Source: Cymbomonas tetramitiformis
Taxonomy: Eukaryota; Chlorophyta; Pyramimonadophyceae; Pyramimonadales; Pyramimonadaceae
DNA: 25,090 bases
Assembly (NCBI GenBank): GCA_001247695.2
Contig: LGRX02029344.1
Coordinates: 1-25,090, forward strand
Direction of reading: 5' to 3'
A program made the translations under genes and the position numbers. The notes under the pieces are model-generated. The model was not told the DNA's origin, made no database searches, and was given only the letters and a program-made list of their open reading frames with translations. The first letter of the stretch is position 1; every line of letters starts with the position of its first letter. Of the stretch, positions 9,144 through 18,676 are shown one piece after another.

Positions 9144-9348
9144 CCAAAGCGATGAAACAGGCGCCATGGACGGATGGGTGGCACGGACGAATGCCCAGCG
9201 ATAGAGCAGAAATATGGGCGGATAGGTAGCGCAGGCGAATGCCAGCAATGACAGAGTACCATGGGCGGATCTTTTTCGTGCCGCGGGCCAGATACCAAAG
9301 CGATGAAACAGGCGCCATGGACGGATGGGTGGCACGGACGAATGCCCA
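9144..9348. repeat. Exact 54-bp direct repeat with degenerate copies between
   Basis: Bases 9144-9197 and 9295-9348 are identical (54 bp, containing GCGCCATGGACGGATGGGTG). Between them, partial copies are seen around ATGGGCGGAT (9214 and 9261) and GGCGAATGCC. This suggests an old tandem array with one recent copy event. A 314-codon ORF on the minus strand (9036-9980) runs through it and is probably a by-product. Confidence 0.9.
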
Positions 9349-11137
9349 AAGGATAAGATAATACACGCAACTGCAAAAGAGGCGACGATAATAAGGGCAT
9401 CAAAAACCTTCCTGGCGTTCAGATGAGGAGCCAATAACAAGCAGAGGGGGACGACGAGCCAGACGAGCTTCCAGCTACTGAGCCAGGAGGAGGGAGGGAG
9501 GGACGCGCCTGCACATCTGCCGATATTGGACGCCAAAATAAGAAAATCCTGGATAGGGCCACCTGCGAGGGAAAGGGAAAGGCGCAGGCAGCGATAAGGG
9601 TTCCTTGTGAAAGTGAAAAGAACAGCGGAAAGTTGGGAGCCGCAGTTGCATGCCGCATGAATTGCGCAGCAGAGCAGGCAGCCTTGAGCTGTCCCCGCCA
9701 TCCGGGCCCAGGAGGCAACCATGTGCGTCGCAATCGCAGGCAAACGCTCACCGACAGAAGAGCCGAGCTTCGACCGTGGCTCGGCACCCCAGAGCGCCGG
9801 CTGCACACCATCGACACTACAGCTCTGTCGGAACTTGACACCGGGACGGGACGGGACAGAGCAGGACATGTTCGGCTTCTCCGGCAGCTCGGCGATTAAT
9901 GACGAGCGCTCTCTACAGTTCTGGGTCGCACCTACTGGATGGGAGTTCCATTTTTGGCAGCTGCAAGACAACCGCCGCAAAGATGAGCCTGCGCTTTGTC
10001 TTGCTTTGCAGAGCGCGCTGCTTGGGCTCGTCTATTCCCTGCTCCCCTTCCCCTCACCCGGGAACAAGACACAAAGGGGGCTCGACAGCGCGAAGGCAGA
10101 CCCTGGTCGAATCACGCACACTGTAGTTTTGATCACGATCGTGGCGGTGAGGAGACAGTGTGCACATTTCGGGCTCCCGTTGTCAAGTGTTGCAAAAGGA
10201 GGTTGCTCGTTCTGAATCGGGAGCGATGCAAGAGAGCGTGCACTTTTCGGTGCGCCGATCATTTTGGTGCGCCGACAAAGTGCTAAGGGATCTCTCACCT
10301 CGTGGAAGATGATAAGAGGGTACATCTCAAACCCTCCAAAGACCATATCCATGTTGTGAACTAAACGCGCTAAGGCTGACATCCCTGCACCCGAAACGGA
10401 TCCCGTTAGCTTCGACGCCGTAGTCACGTGCGGAAGGCAAGAACAAATGGCATACAAGAGCTTGATAGGGAGAATGATATCCGACCAGAGCTGGCGAGTT
10501 CTCAATAAGTCGCAACCTCTGCAGATGTTTGGCAGCTGCAGGCGAGTGGTTATGTAAAACGGGTGCGGCTCGGCCCGAGCGGCCAAGGAATATTGGGGAG
10601 GTACTATATGCAGTGTTTTCGGGACCACGCTTACCGCTTTCTTTACGATTTAAAGTTCAGCAGTACGCCAAACGGAAATCAAGATGGGACCGCCAAAAGC
10701 TGAGTTTCACCACATCAAATTAGGAATTGGAAGAAGTGGTCCGGACGACTACAGCACCTTTGGCATCGCCTTTGGATAAGCACAGGTAGGTCGCTCTCAA
10801 AGGCACACTCGACTTTTCTGCATGATGCGTTACACGAATACTTATGAGTACTACCACACTTTGATACGGCTGGCCGCAGCCTAGGAATGTCATGCGCACA
10901 AACAGTCGGTTGTGTTCCAGCAAACTAGGGTTCCAAAATCAATATTTATCCCCAAATTGTCTGCTTAAATCTGCTTTCAGAACCTGCCTTAAAAAGCGGC
11001 AATGTTGGCACTCACTTGGGAGGGCTGAGCGGCACATGTCAACATGCGCTGAATACTGTACGCGCTGCTCGCAAACGATGACAACCTAGCTTAGCTAGAA
11101 CTGAAAGTGCACAGATCAGGTTCAAAAGTTACTGCCT
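9349..11137. other. Unannotated stretch
   Basis: Several ORFs of 60-200 codons overlap on both strands, including one at 10032-10628 (minus, 198 codons). None has a motif I recognise. The composition is mixed with no repeats of note apart from a short GGGAC run near 9843-9860. Confidence 0.45.
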
Positions 11138-11392
11138 TCAGCGCCGCCGTTCGGACACACCGGCTTCAAACACGTCTAAGTCGAAGTCAGATGGCGCAAG
11201 TTCCGCCGGGTCATTTGCTCCCAGGTCCTGATAATTCTTGCTTGGGCTCACTTCTGACTCGTCGTCAGAATGAAATTCGCTCTGAAGGACCATCTCAGCA
11301 GACATTTTATTAATGCGTTCTGCTTCGCGATTGGAGAGCTTTCGCGAGAACTGCGTCCTCCTGCAGGTACCGAACCAGTCGACCTTCCCCTT
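11138..11392 (-). CDS. Possible terminal exon or small ORF, unrecognised, acidic C-terminus
   Basis: On the minus strand the frame is open for 84 codons from 11392 to the TGA at 11138-11140. An ATG at 11303-11305 would give 55 residues. The reading looks protein-like: a basic stretch (FSRKLSNREAERINK) is followed by an acidic one (SEFHSDDESEVSPS) and ends DLDVFEAGVSERRR. I do not recognise a family. A CTGCAG near 11371 could serve as a splice acceptor, which would make it the last exon of a gene lying to the right. It could also be chance. Confidence 0.3.
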   Translation of the reverse strand, partial: KGKVDWFGTCRRTQFSRKLSNREAERINKMSAEMVLQSEFHSDDESEVSPSKNYQDLGANDPAELAPSDFDLDVFEAGVSERRR

Positions 11393-11458
11393 CTATTTCG
11401 CCACGTGCGAAAATTGATGAGGGCGATTGACGACTCACCGTGCTGACGGCTATGCAGG

Positions 11459-11524
11459 ATCCCTCCCTCCTCCCTCCTCTCTCCCCCCACCACCCCTCCC
11501 TCCCTCGCGCTCTCTCTCTCTCTC
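11459..11524. repeat. Pyrimidine-rich tract with a CT microsatellite
   Basis: The plus strand is almost pure C/T: CCCTCCCTCC blocks, a C-run, then (CT)n ending at TCTAGA. The minus strand is purine-only over about 60 bases, so it could form triplex or slipped structures. Confidence 0.9.
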
Positions 11525-11529
11525 TAGAA

Positions 11530-12616
11530 TTAATAGAGCATCACAAGCAGTTGAGTGGAATTCTTTTACGGTCTGCAGAGTAAAGCGCCAGAAGGGCTGA
11601 ACCCATCGATTTGCGCCACGCGTACCAGACCGACGACTATCCGAGCACTTGGTTCAGTCCAAAAATTCAGCAAGTGCGATAGGCCGGGAAAACGTCAAGA
11701 AATACCTTTCACCAAGCCATGTTGGCAGCCGACCATCGATCTCCAAACCGTAAGAACTGCAAAAACTGAAGAGGAAAAGTAGTGTTCCTAGAGCATTTGT
11801 CTTGCGTGACATATCGGTGTTTGCTGTCGCCCCCGAAGCGGCTCGCTTAAAAGTCTCTCCGACTCACAGATACGTCTACAGTAGACCACGCTAGGATTAT
11901 CCACGATTCCACCTCGCTTTTATCAAAAGTTCAGTATCATAATTCCATGACAGTCGAATGACACGACCCCCCAACAGTTGAAAGCAGACGAGAGGTGCAC
12001 TTATTAGTAGCGTTTATTCCAGAAAATAAGTAATTAGGGTTAGTCACACTAGCTCTCACCGACTCACCCGTCGCGACGGATCACGTGGGCCTGGGGGGGA
12101 GCCCGTCGCGTGGGGGGTGGGGACGGGGTCCGGTTCCGGTTTCCGGGCTGGTCGTTGTGAAATACAAATTGAAATAGCTCTCGGTCTCGAAAACCAAACG
12201 TGTTACACTGTCAGACTGAACCCCCCGAAGTTCGCATGCTTCGCTCGTCTTACAAATAACAAAATGAGAGCATCGTCTCAACTCATGTTATCAAACGGAT
12301 TGGTATGTATCTCCGGAGGTTCAAAAGCTGAATGGTCCGTTTCAAAAACAGGTCCGTATGTCGGCCGCACTTTTTATCTCGATTATTTCGGTGTCCAGTC
12401 CATATTTCCGTTAGTGCTTGCATTGATTGTCGCCCCTTAATATGCATTCCATATTTGAATCGCTCTCCGGCGCTAAGCCCTGACGCGTCTCGTGCTTTGC
12501 ATAGATATCTTCTTTTAGAAGTTGTCTGGAAAGATGGGAAAAGTGACAGTACCGTAGGTGCGAGTGCAGAACCTTTGCACCTTGTTGACTAATCGTCTCT
12601 CTGCTGGTTCGGTTCA
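11530..12616. other. Unannotated stretch with a G-rich segment
   Basis: No gene is recognised. A perfect 12-bp palindrome (CCGTCGCGACGG) lies at 12068-12079. G-runs follow at about 12093-12128 (GGGGGG, GGGG, GGGG with short loops). Short minus-strand ORFs at 12411-12617 could belong to the decayed gene next to it, but I cannot show this. Confidence 0.4.
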
Positions 12617-13475
12617 CTACGCTAATAGATTATCACAGTCTATACGGCACACGCAGAATTGCATAACCAAGAGACGGTGCCCCAAATGATCGAAACAGGC
12701 GTATCCATAAGAGTTCGGAGAAGATAGAGTGAAACCACCTTCCCTTGAATTTATCTCGTGTGGGATATCTGAAACTATGTTTTTGGCGAGCAGGTGAGGA
12801 TCAACTGTTATCAGCCTTCCGCGAAAGTTTGGGTTTAAACTTTGGTGATGTAGGACGCGGAGTTGCAGCCCAGTCACTCCAAGGTTATTTTTTTCCATTA
12901 TGTGTAAGAGCTTTGCGAGTTTCAACTGGTTTTCACCTTCTCGATGCTGACGTTTGCTGTTTCAGTGAAATACTTCAATCCTTTAACCAATTTGTGTATT
13001 ATTCGCTGCAGCCGAGATTCATACCGACAGGTGTGGTTATCCGCCATTGACCTTACCCTTCTGCGCTAGTAAAGAAAATCGGGTTGAAGGGACGTCTGCT
13101 TTAGCACCACAGCGTTGTCGGGGCAATGATGAGGTTGATGGTTCTTGCAGGTGTGGTGCGCAATCACTCTGATTTCAGGTAAGCGTTCCCCCGCGCGCTT
13201 GATGTTGCGGTCGCATACAATGTCAAGTGCGGTCTCTTGTAACTCGTAACGCGCAACCTGCTCGTCTAAAACGTCACCTGATCCTGTGTGTCTGCCTTCC
13301 AGAAATAAGGAAGCGTACAGTGATGCTACGTATGATCCACTTGGGAGGTACCACTTTCTCCGCTTCAAAAACACCATCGACCACCCGATTTGCTTAGTGA
13401 ACCTATCTTTGTACTTATCAGTCCCAGGGATTTTTCTAAGGAAGAAGTGGCAGGATATCGCGGAAACGTTTAGCT
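12617..13475 (-). pseudogene. Decayed protein-coding stretch, family unknown
   Basis: On the minus strand one frame is open from about 13475 to a TAG at 13066-13068 (about 136 codons). It contains QIGWSMVFLKRRKWYLPSGS and a His/Cys-rich part (HHTCKNHQPHHC). The same frame continues after the TAG for about 50 codons (SMADNHTCRYESRLQR) to a TGA. A second frame then runs from about 12955 to 12617 (KLAKLLHIMEKNNLGVTGLQ ... GGFTLSSPNSYGY). The pattern of long protein-like pieces joined by one stop and one frame change suggests a pseudogene; unrecognised introns are the alternative. The second piece faintly recalls a LINE-type endonuclease, but I would not assign it. There is no reverse transcriptase downstream. 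Confidence 0.35.
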
Positions 13476-13810
13476 ATCATAACTGGACATTATTGCTTGC
13501 ACGTTGCAATCTTAGGACGGCGTGTCCTCTTTCGAGCCTCGTGTCATGAGTGCTGCATAGGATTATCCTTGATCGAGTGAAGTGTTGAGAAAATTGAACA
13601 CTCGCTCCACAATTCTTTGGCTTCTTTGAATACGCATCTCACTTCGTCGTGTCCACAAATCTGATGCCTTCCCTGCTGGTAACTGCAGGCAGCGTTCGAA
13701 CTTGCCAGACCTCGGCGCTTAAATACAACTTATCCGTGATAAAAGACTTTGAGCCGTACCTCGGCGAACAGGTCAATCCTCGCTGTTTGCATATGTGTAA
13801 TGCCTATAAG

Positions 13811-14047
13811 GCGGGGAGACCCTCACCTCGCTAGTATTTTTTCTACAGGAGGACCTCCCTGGTCTTCTTCTTGAAGGGTGGGAAGGCCCTCGCCTCGCCA
13901 GTATTCTTCCTGTAGGTTGCGAGAGGTAGGGGGGCCCTCGACCAGTTTGGTAGAAAGGCCCTCGCCTCGCTCGTATGCATAAAGGATGTGGAGGTCCTCG
14001 CCTCGCTGAAGTATGAATTTTGCGATGGGAAGCCCTCGCCTTCTCCA
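13811..14047. repeat. Degenerate GGCCCTCGCCTCGCT repeats
   Basis: The motif GGCCCTCGCCTCGC, often followed by TNGTAT, occurs near 13811, 13881, 13955, 13991 and 14028, with a further poor copy near 13930. Spacing is irregular (36-74 bp). It is an old, decayed tandem array. Confidence 0.8.
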
Positions 14048-14734
14048 GGTTATCCGCTTCAAAACAAGGTGTACAATGCGCTATTCAAGCATATATGAGC
14101 TGTTGCAAATGGAAAACTTTAGCCTTTTATCTATTTTTCAGCAACCTTACCTTTGGCTCAATTGTTTTTGCTTGCTTGTGTACAGTATGGCTCAGCTTTA
14201 CAGTCAGTGTCGGCTGGCTTTGGAGAAATCACGGAAAAAGTGTGACAAAAGTATTTGGATGCTTTGTGATGCTTTTTCTGAATTGGGTGTCATCTTAGTG
14301 TCGTGGATCTTGGGAACTGCCTGCTTTCACTGAGAAGGACAACGTTTGCCCTCTCGACACTTGCAGTACACACAGGAGGTTGCAGCGATTAAACGCCGCA
14401 TTCAAGCTTTGGATTTATGATGCCTTGTAGCTCACTCCGGGAATCTGAGGCACTCGTGGTCGTCACTTACACGAAGTGGCCTTATTACCTTTTGAAACTC
14501 TAAAGAAGGTACTATCAGACAAGAGGTCATACTGGAAGAGGGATTTGAAGTCTGGCTACCAAGCATCAAGCAGTGCTTCATAGCTTTGCAGAGTTATAAC
14601 ATAACTTCACGGTATGTTGTTGAAGGCTCGAGAATCAGCTGCTAAACCACTGTAAACTTAGATTTTAGCAAGGGTCAATGCGTGCTGGCTTGAAGAAGTC
14701 GGCGCCTAACAACTGTACATAATGCATACTGTGA
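14048..14734. other. Unannotated stretch
   Basis: ORFs at 14013-14333 and 14020-14298 encode hydrophobic but unrecognised peptides that overlap in two frames of one strand. I see no supported gene. The composition turns AT-rich near 14735, where virus-like sequence begins. Confidence 0.45.
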
Positions 14735-14780
14735 ATGTACCAACAAATTATGACATATGTTGGTATTTCGTAATTAAAAT

Positions 14781-14966
14781 ATGAAAGAAATCGATTGTAT
14801 TTCTGAAGAGTGTGCCGCTGAAATATCAAAAGAAGTGTTTGATGATGTATATAAAAAGACTATTCAAAATCCACATGACTTTTTGTTTATCGATTTACAT
14901 AAAAAACAAAATCATCCATCAGCATTTCGTAGAAATTTCACTGGATTTATCGTCCCAAAAATGTAA
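14781..14966 (+). CDS. Small 61-residue ORF in virus-like AT-rich DNA
   Basis: It starts at an ATG preceded by AATTAAAAT and reads MKEIDCISEECAAEISKEVF at the N-terminus. It is Lys/Asn/Ile-rich, unlike the GC-richer ORFs to its left, and like the methyltransferase remnant next to it. It has no known domain. Its 3' end overlaps the 3' end of the methyltransferase pseudogene tail to tail by 48 bases. A 7-bp inverted repeat (ACCAACA / TGTTGGT) lies at 14737-14763, just upstream. It may be a complete small viral gene or a fragment. Confidence 0.45.
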   Translation: MKEIDCISEECAAEISKEVFDDVYKKTIQNPHDFLFIDLHKKQNHPSAFRRNFTGFIVPKM

Positions 14967-15331
14967 ATATTTTATTAATTCTTTTATTAATTGTGGTGGT
15001 ATTACATAAGCATCATTTACACCTATATTGTCTTGTCGCGATTATGAACGAGGGGCGGCAATGTAAGGGCTGGCGGGGCGTTGGGGTATTGCTGGGTGCT
15101 GAAATGGCGGTGTATCTCTGCTGTGGTTGAGAGTGGGGTGTTGTGAGGGATTTTGGGTTTGAGATGTGGGTGTGGCATTGGAGGGCAAGTTTTTTGAATA
15201 TATTCCAACGAAGAGGTTCGGCACCCTGTTAGGTGATACCGTTCCAGCAGGACAAAACAACACTTTGCAATTGGGCATTCACTGCGGTTCTCGTGTCGTG
15301 CGCCCAGGTCGCAGCACGAGCGGCTCCTGCG

Positions 15332-16030
15332 GTGAATGCCCCCAACCTGCCACAAGGCCTAGTTGGTGCCCTTCGAGCAGCCAAGCACGAGTTCACGTCA
15401 AAAATTATGAAAGAAACTGCGGGCAAAGGCGTGCTTCGAGCACACGCATGGCAAAAAGGCATGGGTCAGGTGTCCAGACCCGAGCTGGCGCGTCGCCAAC
15501 CATGAATTCCCACAACCTGTCATACAGGCCCGTCGGGGATTCACCGCTGCCAACGCCCACATGGGTTGAATTCACACATACAAACACAATGAAAACTGAA
15601 GGAAAAACATTCGGCTGCAATGCTGTCAAAAGGTTGCAGTCAGGTGTTTGGACTCGAGCTGGCGCGCCGTAAGCCGTGAATTCCCACAACCTGTCACCCA
15701 GGTCCGTTCGGGGAATTCAACGTTGCCCCAGCCTGCGCAGGTCGAATTCACAAAGGTAAACATCATACAAACTGCGGGGAAAACATGGGTTCGGCTACAA
15801 CCTCGTCAAACGGCAGAAGTCAGGAGTCACGGCTCGAGTTAGCGCGGCTACGGTTGTGCATTCCCAAACGCCGGTCACATACGCCGGTTTGAGCATATTC
15901 GGCAAGCAAGCCCTGCGAGGTTCGAATTCGCAAAGCAAATGGTGCAAAATATGGTACAAAAAGGCCGGGCGCATCGTGCACACACGTGAATACCGCTGAG
16001 AGTGACTGTGACGGTTCGCCGTCGCGGGTG
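15332..16030. repeat. Diverged satellite of about 170-180 bp inside the 2.1-kb element
   Basis: An anchor GTGAATTCCCACAACCTGTC or a close variant begins at 15332, 15502, 15676 and 15856, giving periods of 170, 174 and 180 bp. A second anchor, CGAGCTGGCGCG, recurs at 15481, 15656 and, changed, at 15834. Later copies (from 15987) are hardly recognisable. The ORF at 15166-15672 runs through the repeats and is not a gene. Confidence 0.8.
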
Positions 16031-17133
16031 TGAATTTATGACAACCGCAGCTTCGGGCTATCTCGCCGCTAGGCACTCAACGGGAAAAATGCCCCTCTGT
16101 GGGAATTCACGAGCGTGTCCTGAATTCGCGAACGTTTTCGGACAGCTGCGGATCTCCACCGCTGCGGAACAGCGATACGCGTGTCTATTGTTGTGCTACG
16201 TACAACATGTCAGGCGGCAACGCGCTTCTGCCACGCCGGCTCGTAGATTCGCAAAACGGGCGCGGGTCTAACTTGCACTCGCAGGCTGTAGATTCAGGCT
16301 CAGATGGAAGCATGAAAAGCAGGAAGGCAAACGAGCAACGCAGGGGGCAATTCACAGATAAAACAAGCACAACGGCGCGACTTCGCACATACATCAGAGT
16401 GGCGTGCCGGCACTCTGGGGATCCGAACCAGACTCTTACAAACTGCTAGCGACAAAGCTCTCGTGTGGATTCGAAGTATATGTATGCAAATATCACATTT
16501 AATACTAGGCCACAAGAGGCAAATATCACTATACCGCAGAATGGTTTTGAAAGGTTCGGATCTCCCTTTTCGAAAGCAGAGCTAGCTAAATACTCAAGCG
16601 AGCATAGTGAAAGTCCGTGAATGCCATTGTCGTTTCGGATGCCCTGTGACCATTGGTTCCCAGTGACAGCGGCGGTTGGTGTCAACGCGCGCTTGCGTTT
16701 GCCCTGTCATGCATTGCCGAGACGTCATGTGTGGTCGTGTCGTGATGTCACTTCGCGTGATGTCGGGCTTGACGCTCTGCGGTGCTCTCGGATCGGCACG
16801 GGCTGGTCGCGGCGACGTCGATGTAGCGCCTGGCGAGGCGTTGTGCATGATTCAAACTGGGAGGGAGATCTGAGCTGGAGGGTGAATGTGATATGCTCCG
16901 GGCGCTCGAGCGGACAATGAACTGGGGTAGGACCGTGACTGAAGGGGGGAATGACAATTACTGAAAAAGGGGGTCATGGTTGGGGCGTTTGCTGTCGGCT
17001 GAGACGGGCGCGATGGGGGCAAATGCGGTGGGGTCTGACATGGGCTGCGGTAGCGTGACCAAATATGGGGGGTGTGACAGGCCTTTCAGGGGTGCCCGAG
17101 GGACCCCTTCTAAGCGTGTTCATAGTTGTGACA
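16031..17133. other. Rest of the 2.1-kb element, nothing coding recognised
   Basis: It contains only short ORFs on both strands without motifs. The right end (16920-17110) is G-rich on the plus strand, as is the left end (15050-15180), so the two subterminal regions resemble each other in composition only. Confidence 0.5.
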
Positions 17134-17735
17134 GTCTTTAGAATTTGATGATTGTGTGCGTTGAGCGGTAAATAAATGTTTGCCACATTTTTGGTTAAAA
17201 TCACACGGTGTAAATTTGCTACAAATTCTTAAATTTAAATCCTTTTCATTTGTCCATATATTAGTCATTTTTTAATATGGAAAATTATATCTACAATACC
17301 AGCAAGTATTCTTGTATATGCTTAGCGGGCTCATACAATCTCTATGTTGTAACAATCCACCGTCGGCCGGGTCTTCTATAAACCAATATTTCGGTTTAAA
17401 GTAATTGTTAATTTTAATGGTTCGTTTCACTATATTGTCGGCCAAAATTAAATTTCGGGGTTTGCGCCGATGTCCTTCGGAATATTCGGTGCAAGTCGGC
17501 GGACTTGTCCATATAATATCAAATGAATTTATGTCACACTTTTTTTTATAATTCCATTCCTTTATATAGTTTCATTCATTTATCACATCGTATTGTTGGA
17601 TCATACTTTTGAAGAAGGTCTAAAGTTGTAATTTTACAATTTGCGTACAAATTTTGTATTTCTTTGGGAAATGATTTTGTTCCGCAAAAGAGTTGTAATG
17701 TTTTCATGGTTATTATAAAGGGTGTATTTCGGTAT

Positions 17736-18655
17736 GAGCGTAGGCAAATGTCAAATATCGCATTATGAGCGTAGGCAAAATATTCAATAGCAGCTTGGGC
17801 GTAGGCAAATGATTTCAATGCTAGTCTGCGCGTAGGCAAATGATTTCAATGTAGTCTGCGTGTAGGCAAATGATTTTAATGGCAGTATGAGCGTAGGGAA
17901 ATGATTTTAATGGCAGAATGCGCGTAGGCAGTAAAATCATTTGCCTACGCGCATACTGCCATTGAAATAATTTGCCTACGCGCATACTAGCATTAAAACC
18001 ATTTGCCTACGCGCAGACTAGCATTAAAGTAAGTGTCAGGGTTATGACCGATGACATATCTGTCATACATGTCATACGTGTCATATCTGTCATACATGTC
18101 ATACCATGTCATGTCATGTCGTGTCATGTCATATGTTATAATGACATACAGTCGTCAGTACGGTCGACTGTGACATGTACAGTCATCATGGTTGTCATCC
18201 ACTTAAGGTGAGTGACACCTGTCATCGAGAGGCCAGGTATTGGCATCGAGATGGCGAAGCAAGACAAGTCTTGAAGAACCGAAGTGTTCTGAGAAGACTC
18301 GTCTTCGCTTCTAGCATGAATTGAACACCATGCGGGTATCACATGGCTTATTCGATCAGCCGATACTGTTGTTCACCCAATGCCCTCGGGTTCACAACCC
18401 AATTGTGGTAGCACTTGAGAAGTGCGGGGGCATTGGCGTATATGAGGGAGCATTGAGCTCTAGCAGCACTTCGGGAGAAGAGACTGCACCCATACCCACA
18501 ATACTCTGCGCGTGCTATTGTCGTTCAATAATAGCCGTGCCATACATATCGCTCTCATAGCGAGCCTTATCAGTAAGTGACCTACGCTCAAACTACTATT
18601 AAATAATTTGCCTACGCTCATACTGCGATATTCGGCATTTGCCTACGCTCATACT
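17736..18655. repeat. Palindromic array of 31-bp repeats between two divergent virus-like genes
   Basis: Seven units in one direction carry GCGTAGGCAAAT (core at 17741, 17771, 17801, 17832, 17862, 17893, 17924). They are followed by units in the opposite direction, ATTTGCCTACGC (17943, 17973, 18005), and after a later insertion by three more (about 18580, 18609, 18640). Spacing is 30-32 bp. The centre is near 17934. The outermost units match each other across the centre, and similarity goes on to AAATACACCCTTTATA and AAACAAGCCCTATA next to the two start codons. The array therefore covers the whole shared upstream region and may act as a two-way promoter, an origin or a recombination site. Confidence 0.9.
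18036..18571. mobile_element. 536-bp MITE-like insertion, possibly hAT type
   Basis: It is flanked by an 8-bp direct repeat AGTAAGTG (18028-18035 and 18572-18579), and it interrupts the 31-bp repeat array. The left end is TCAGGGTTATGACC; the right end on the other strand is GATAAGGCTCGCTATG. The end similarity is weak. An 8-bp duplication and CAGGG / TAAGG ends fit hAT elements. Near the left end it has a TGTCAT-rich stretch (18057-18135). No transposase is seen. Confidence 0.6.
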
Positions 18656-18676
18656 GAAACAAGCCCTATAAACAAA

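Larger units (their letters stand above)
15034..17133. mobile_element. 2100-bp non-autonomous mobile element with TGT...ACA ends
   Basis: The element is bounded by a 4-bp direct repeat GTCT (15030-15033 and 17134-17137). Its ends are inverted repeats, TGTCGCGATTATGAAC at the left and TGTCACAACTATGAAC on the other strand at the right (13 of 16 identical). It interrupts the methyltransferase pseudogene, and both sides of that gene are in register once it is left out, which fixes the borders to the base. It is GC-richer than its surroundings. It encodes no recognisable transposase. TGT/ACA ends with a 4-bp duplication fit Ginger-like DNA transposons, but an unusual LTR-type relic is possible. 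Confidence 0.75.
14919..17707 (-). pseudogene. Giant-virus-type cytosine-C5 DNA methyltransferase, broken and split by a 2.1-kb insertion
   Basis: This enzyme family transfers a methyl group from AdoMet to C5 of cytosine in DNA. From the ATG at 17705-17707 the N-terminus reads MKTLQLFCGTKSF (motif I), then TLDLLQKYDPTIRCD. A stop and a +1 frame change follow around 17555-17580. The next frame gives EWNYKKK, FDIIWTSPPTCTEYS (motif IV), KPKYWFIEDP (motif VI) and, after a TAA at 17272-17274, KMTNIWTN and a late FTAQR. The reading stops where a mobile element (15034-17133) interrupts it. The C-terminal part (DAYVIPPQLIKELI) lies beyond the element, at 14919-15033, in the same frame. About 230 codons in all is normal for the viral family. 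The catalytic loop has PPTC where PPC is usual. It is divergent to the DUF5754-like gene across a palindromic repeat array. Confidence 0.85.

Noticed and set aside
9036..9980. 314-codon ORF on the minus strand
   Set aside because: It runs through the 54-bp repeats, overlaps other long ORFs, and shows no domain.
10032..10628. 198-codon ORF on the minus strand
   Set aside because: No family or motif was recognised and several frames are open here; not enough to call a gene.
12617..12955. LINE endonuclease fragment
   Set aside because: The likeness is faint, catalytic residues are not evident and no reverse transcriptase follows.
15166..15672. 168-codon ORF on the plus strand
   Set aside because: It lies inside the 170-180-bp satellite of the mobile element; the frame is a by-product.
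17736..18030. CRISPR array
   Set aside because: The 31-bp units are joined without unique spacers, and they turn direction at the centre; the context is eukaryotic and virus-like.
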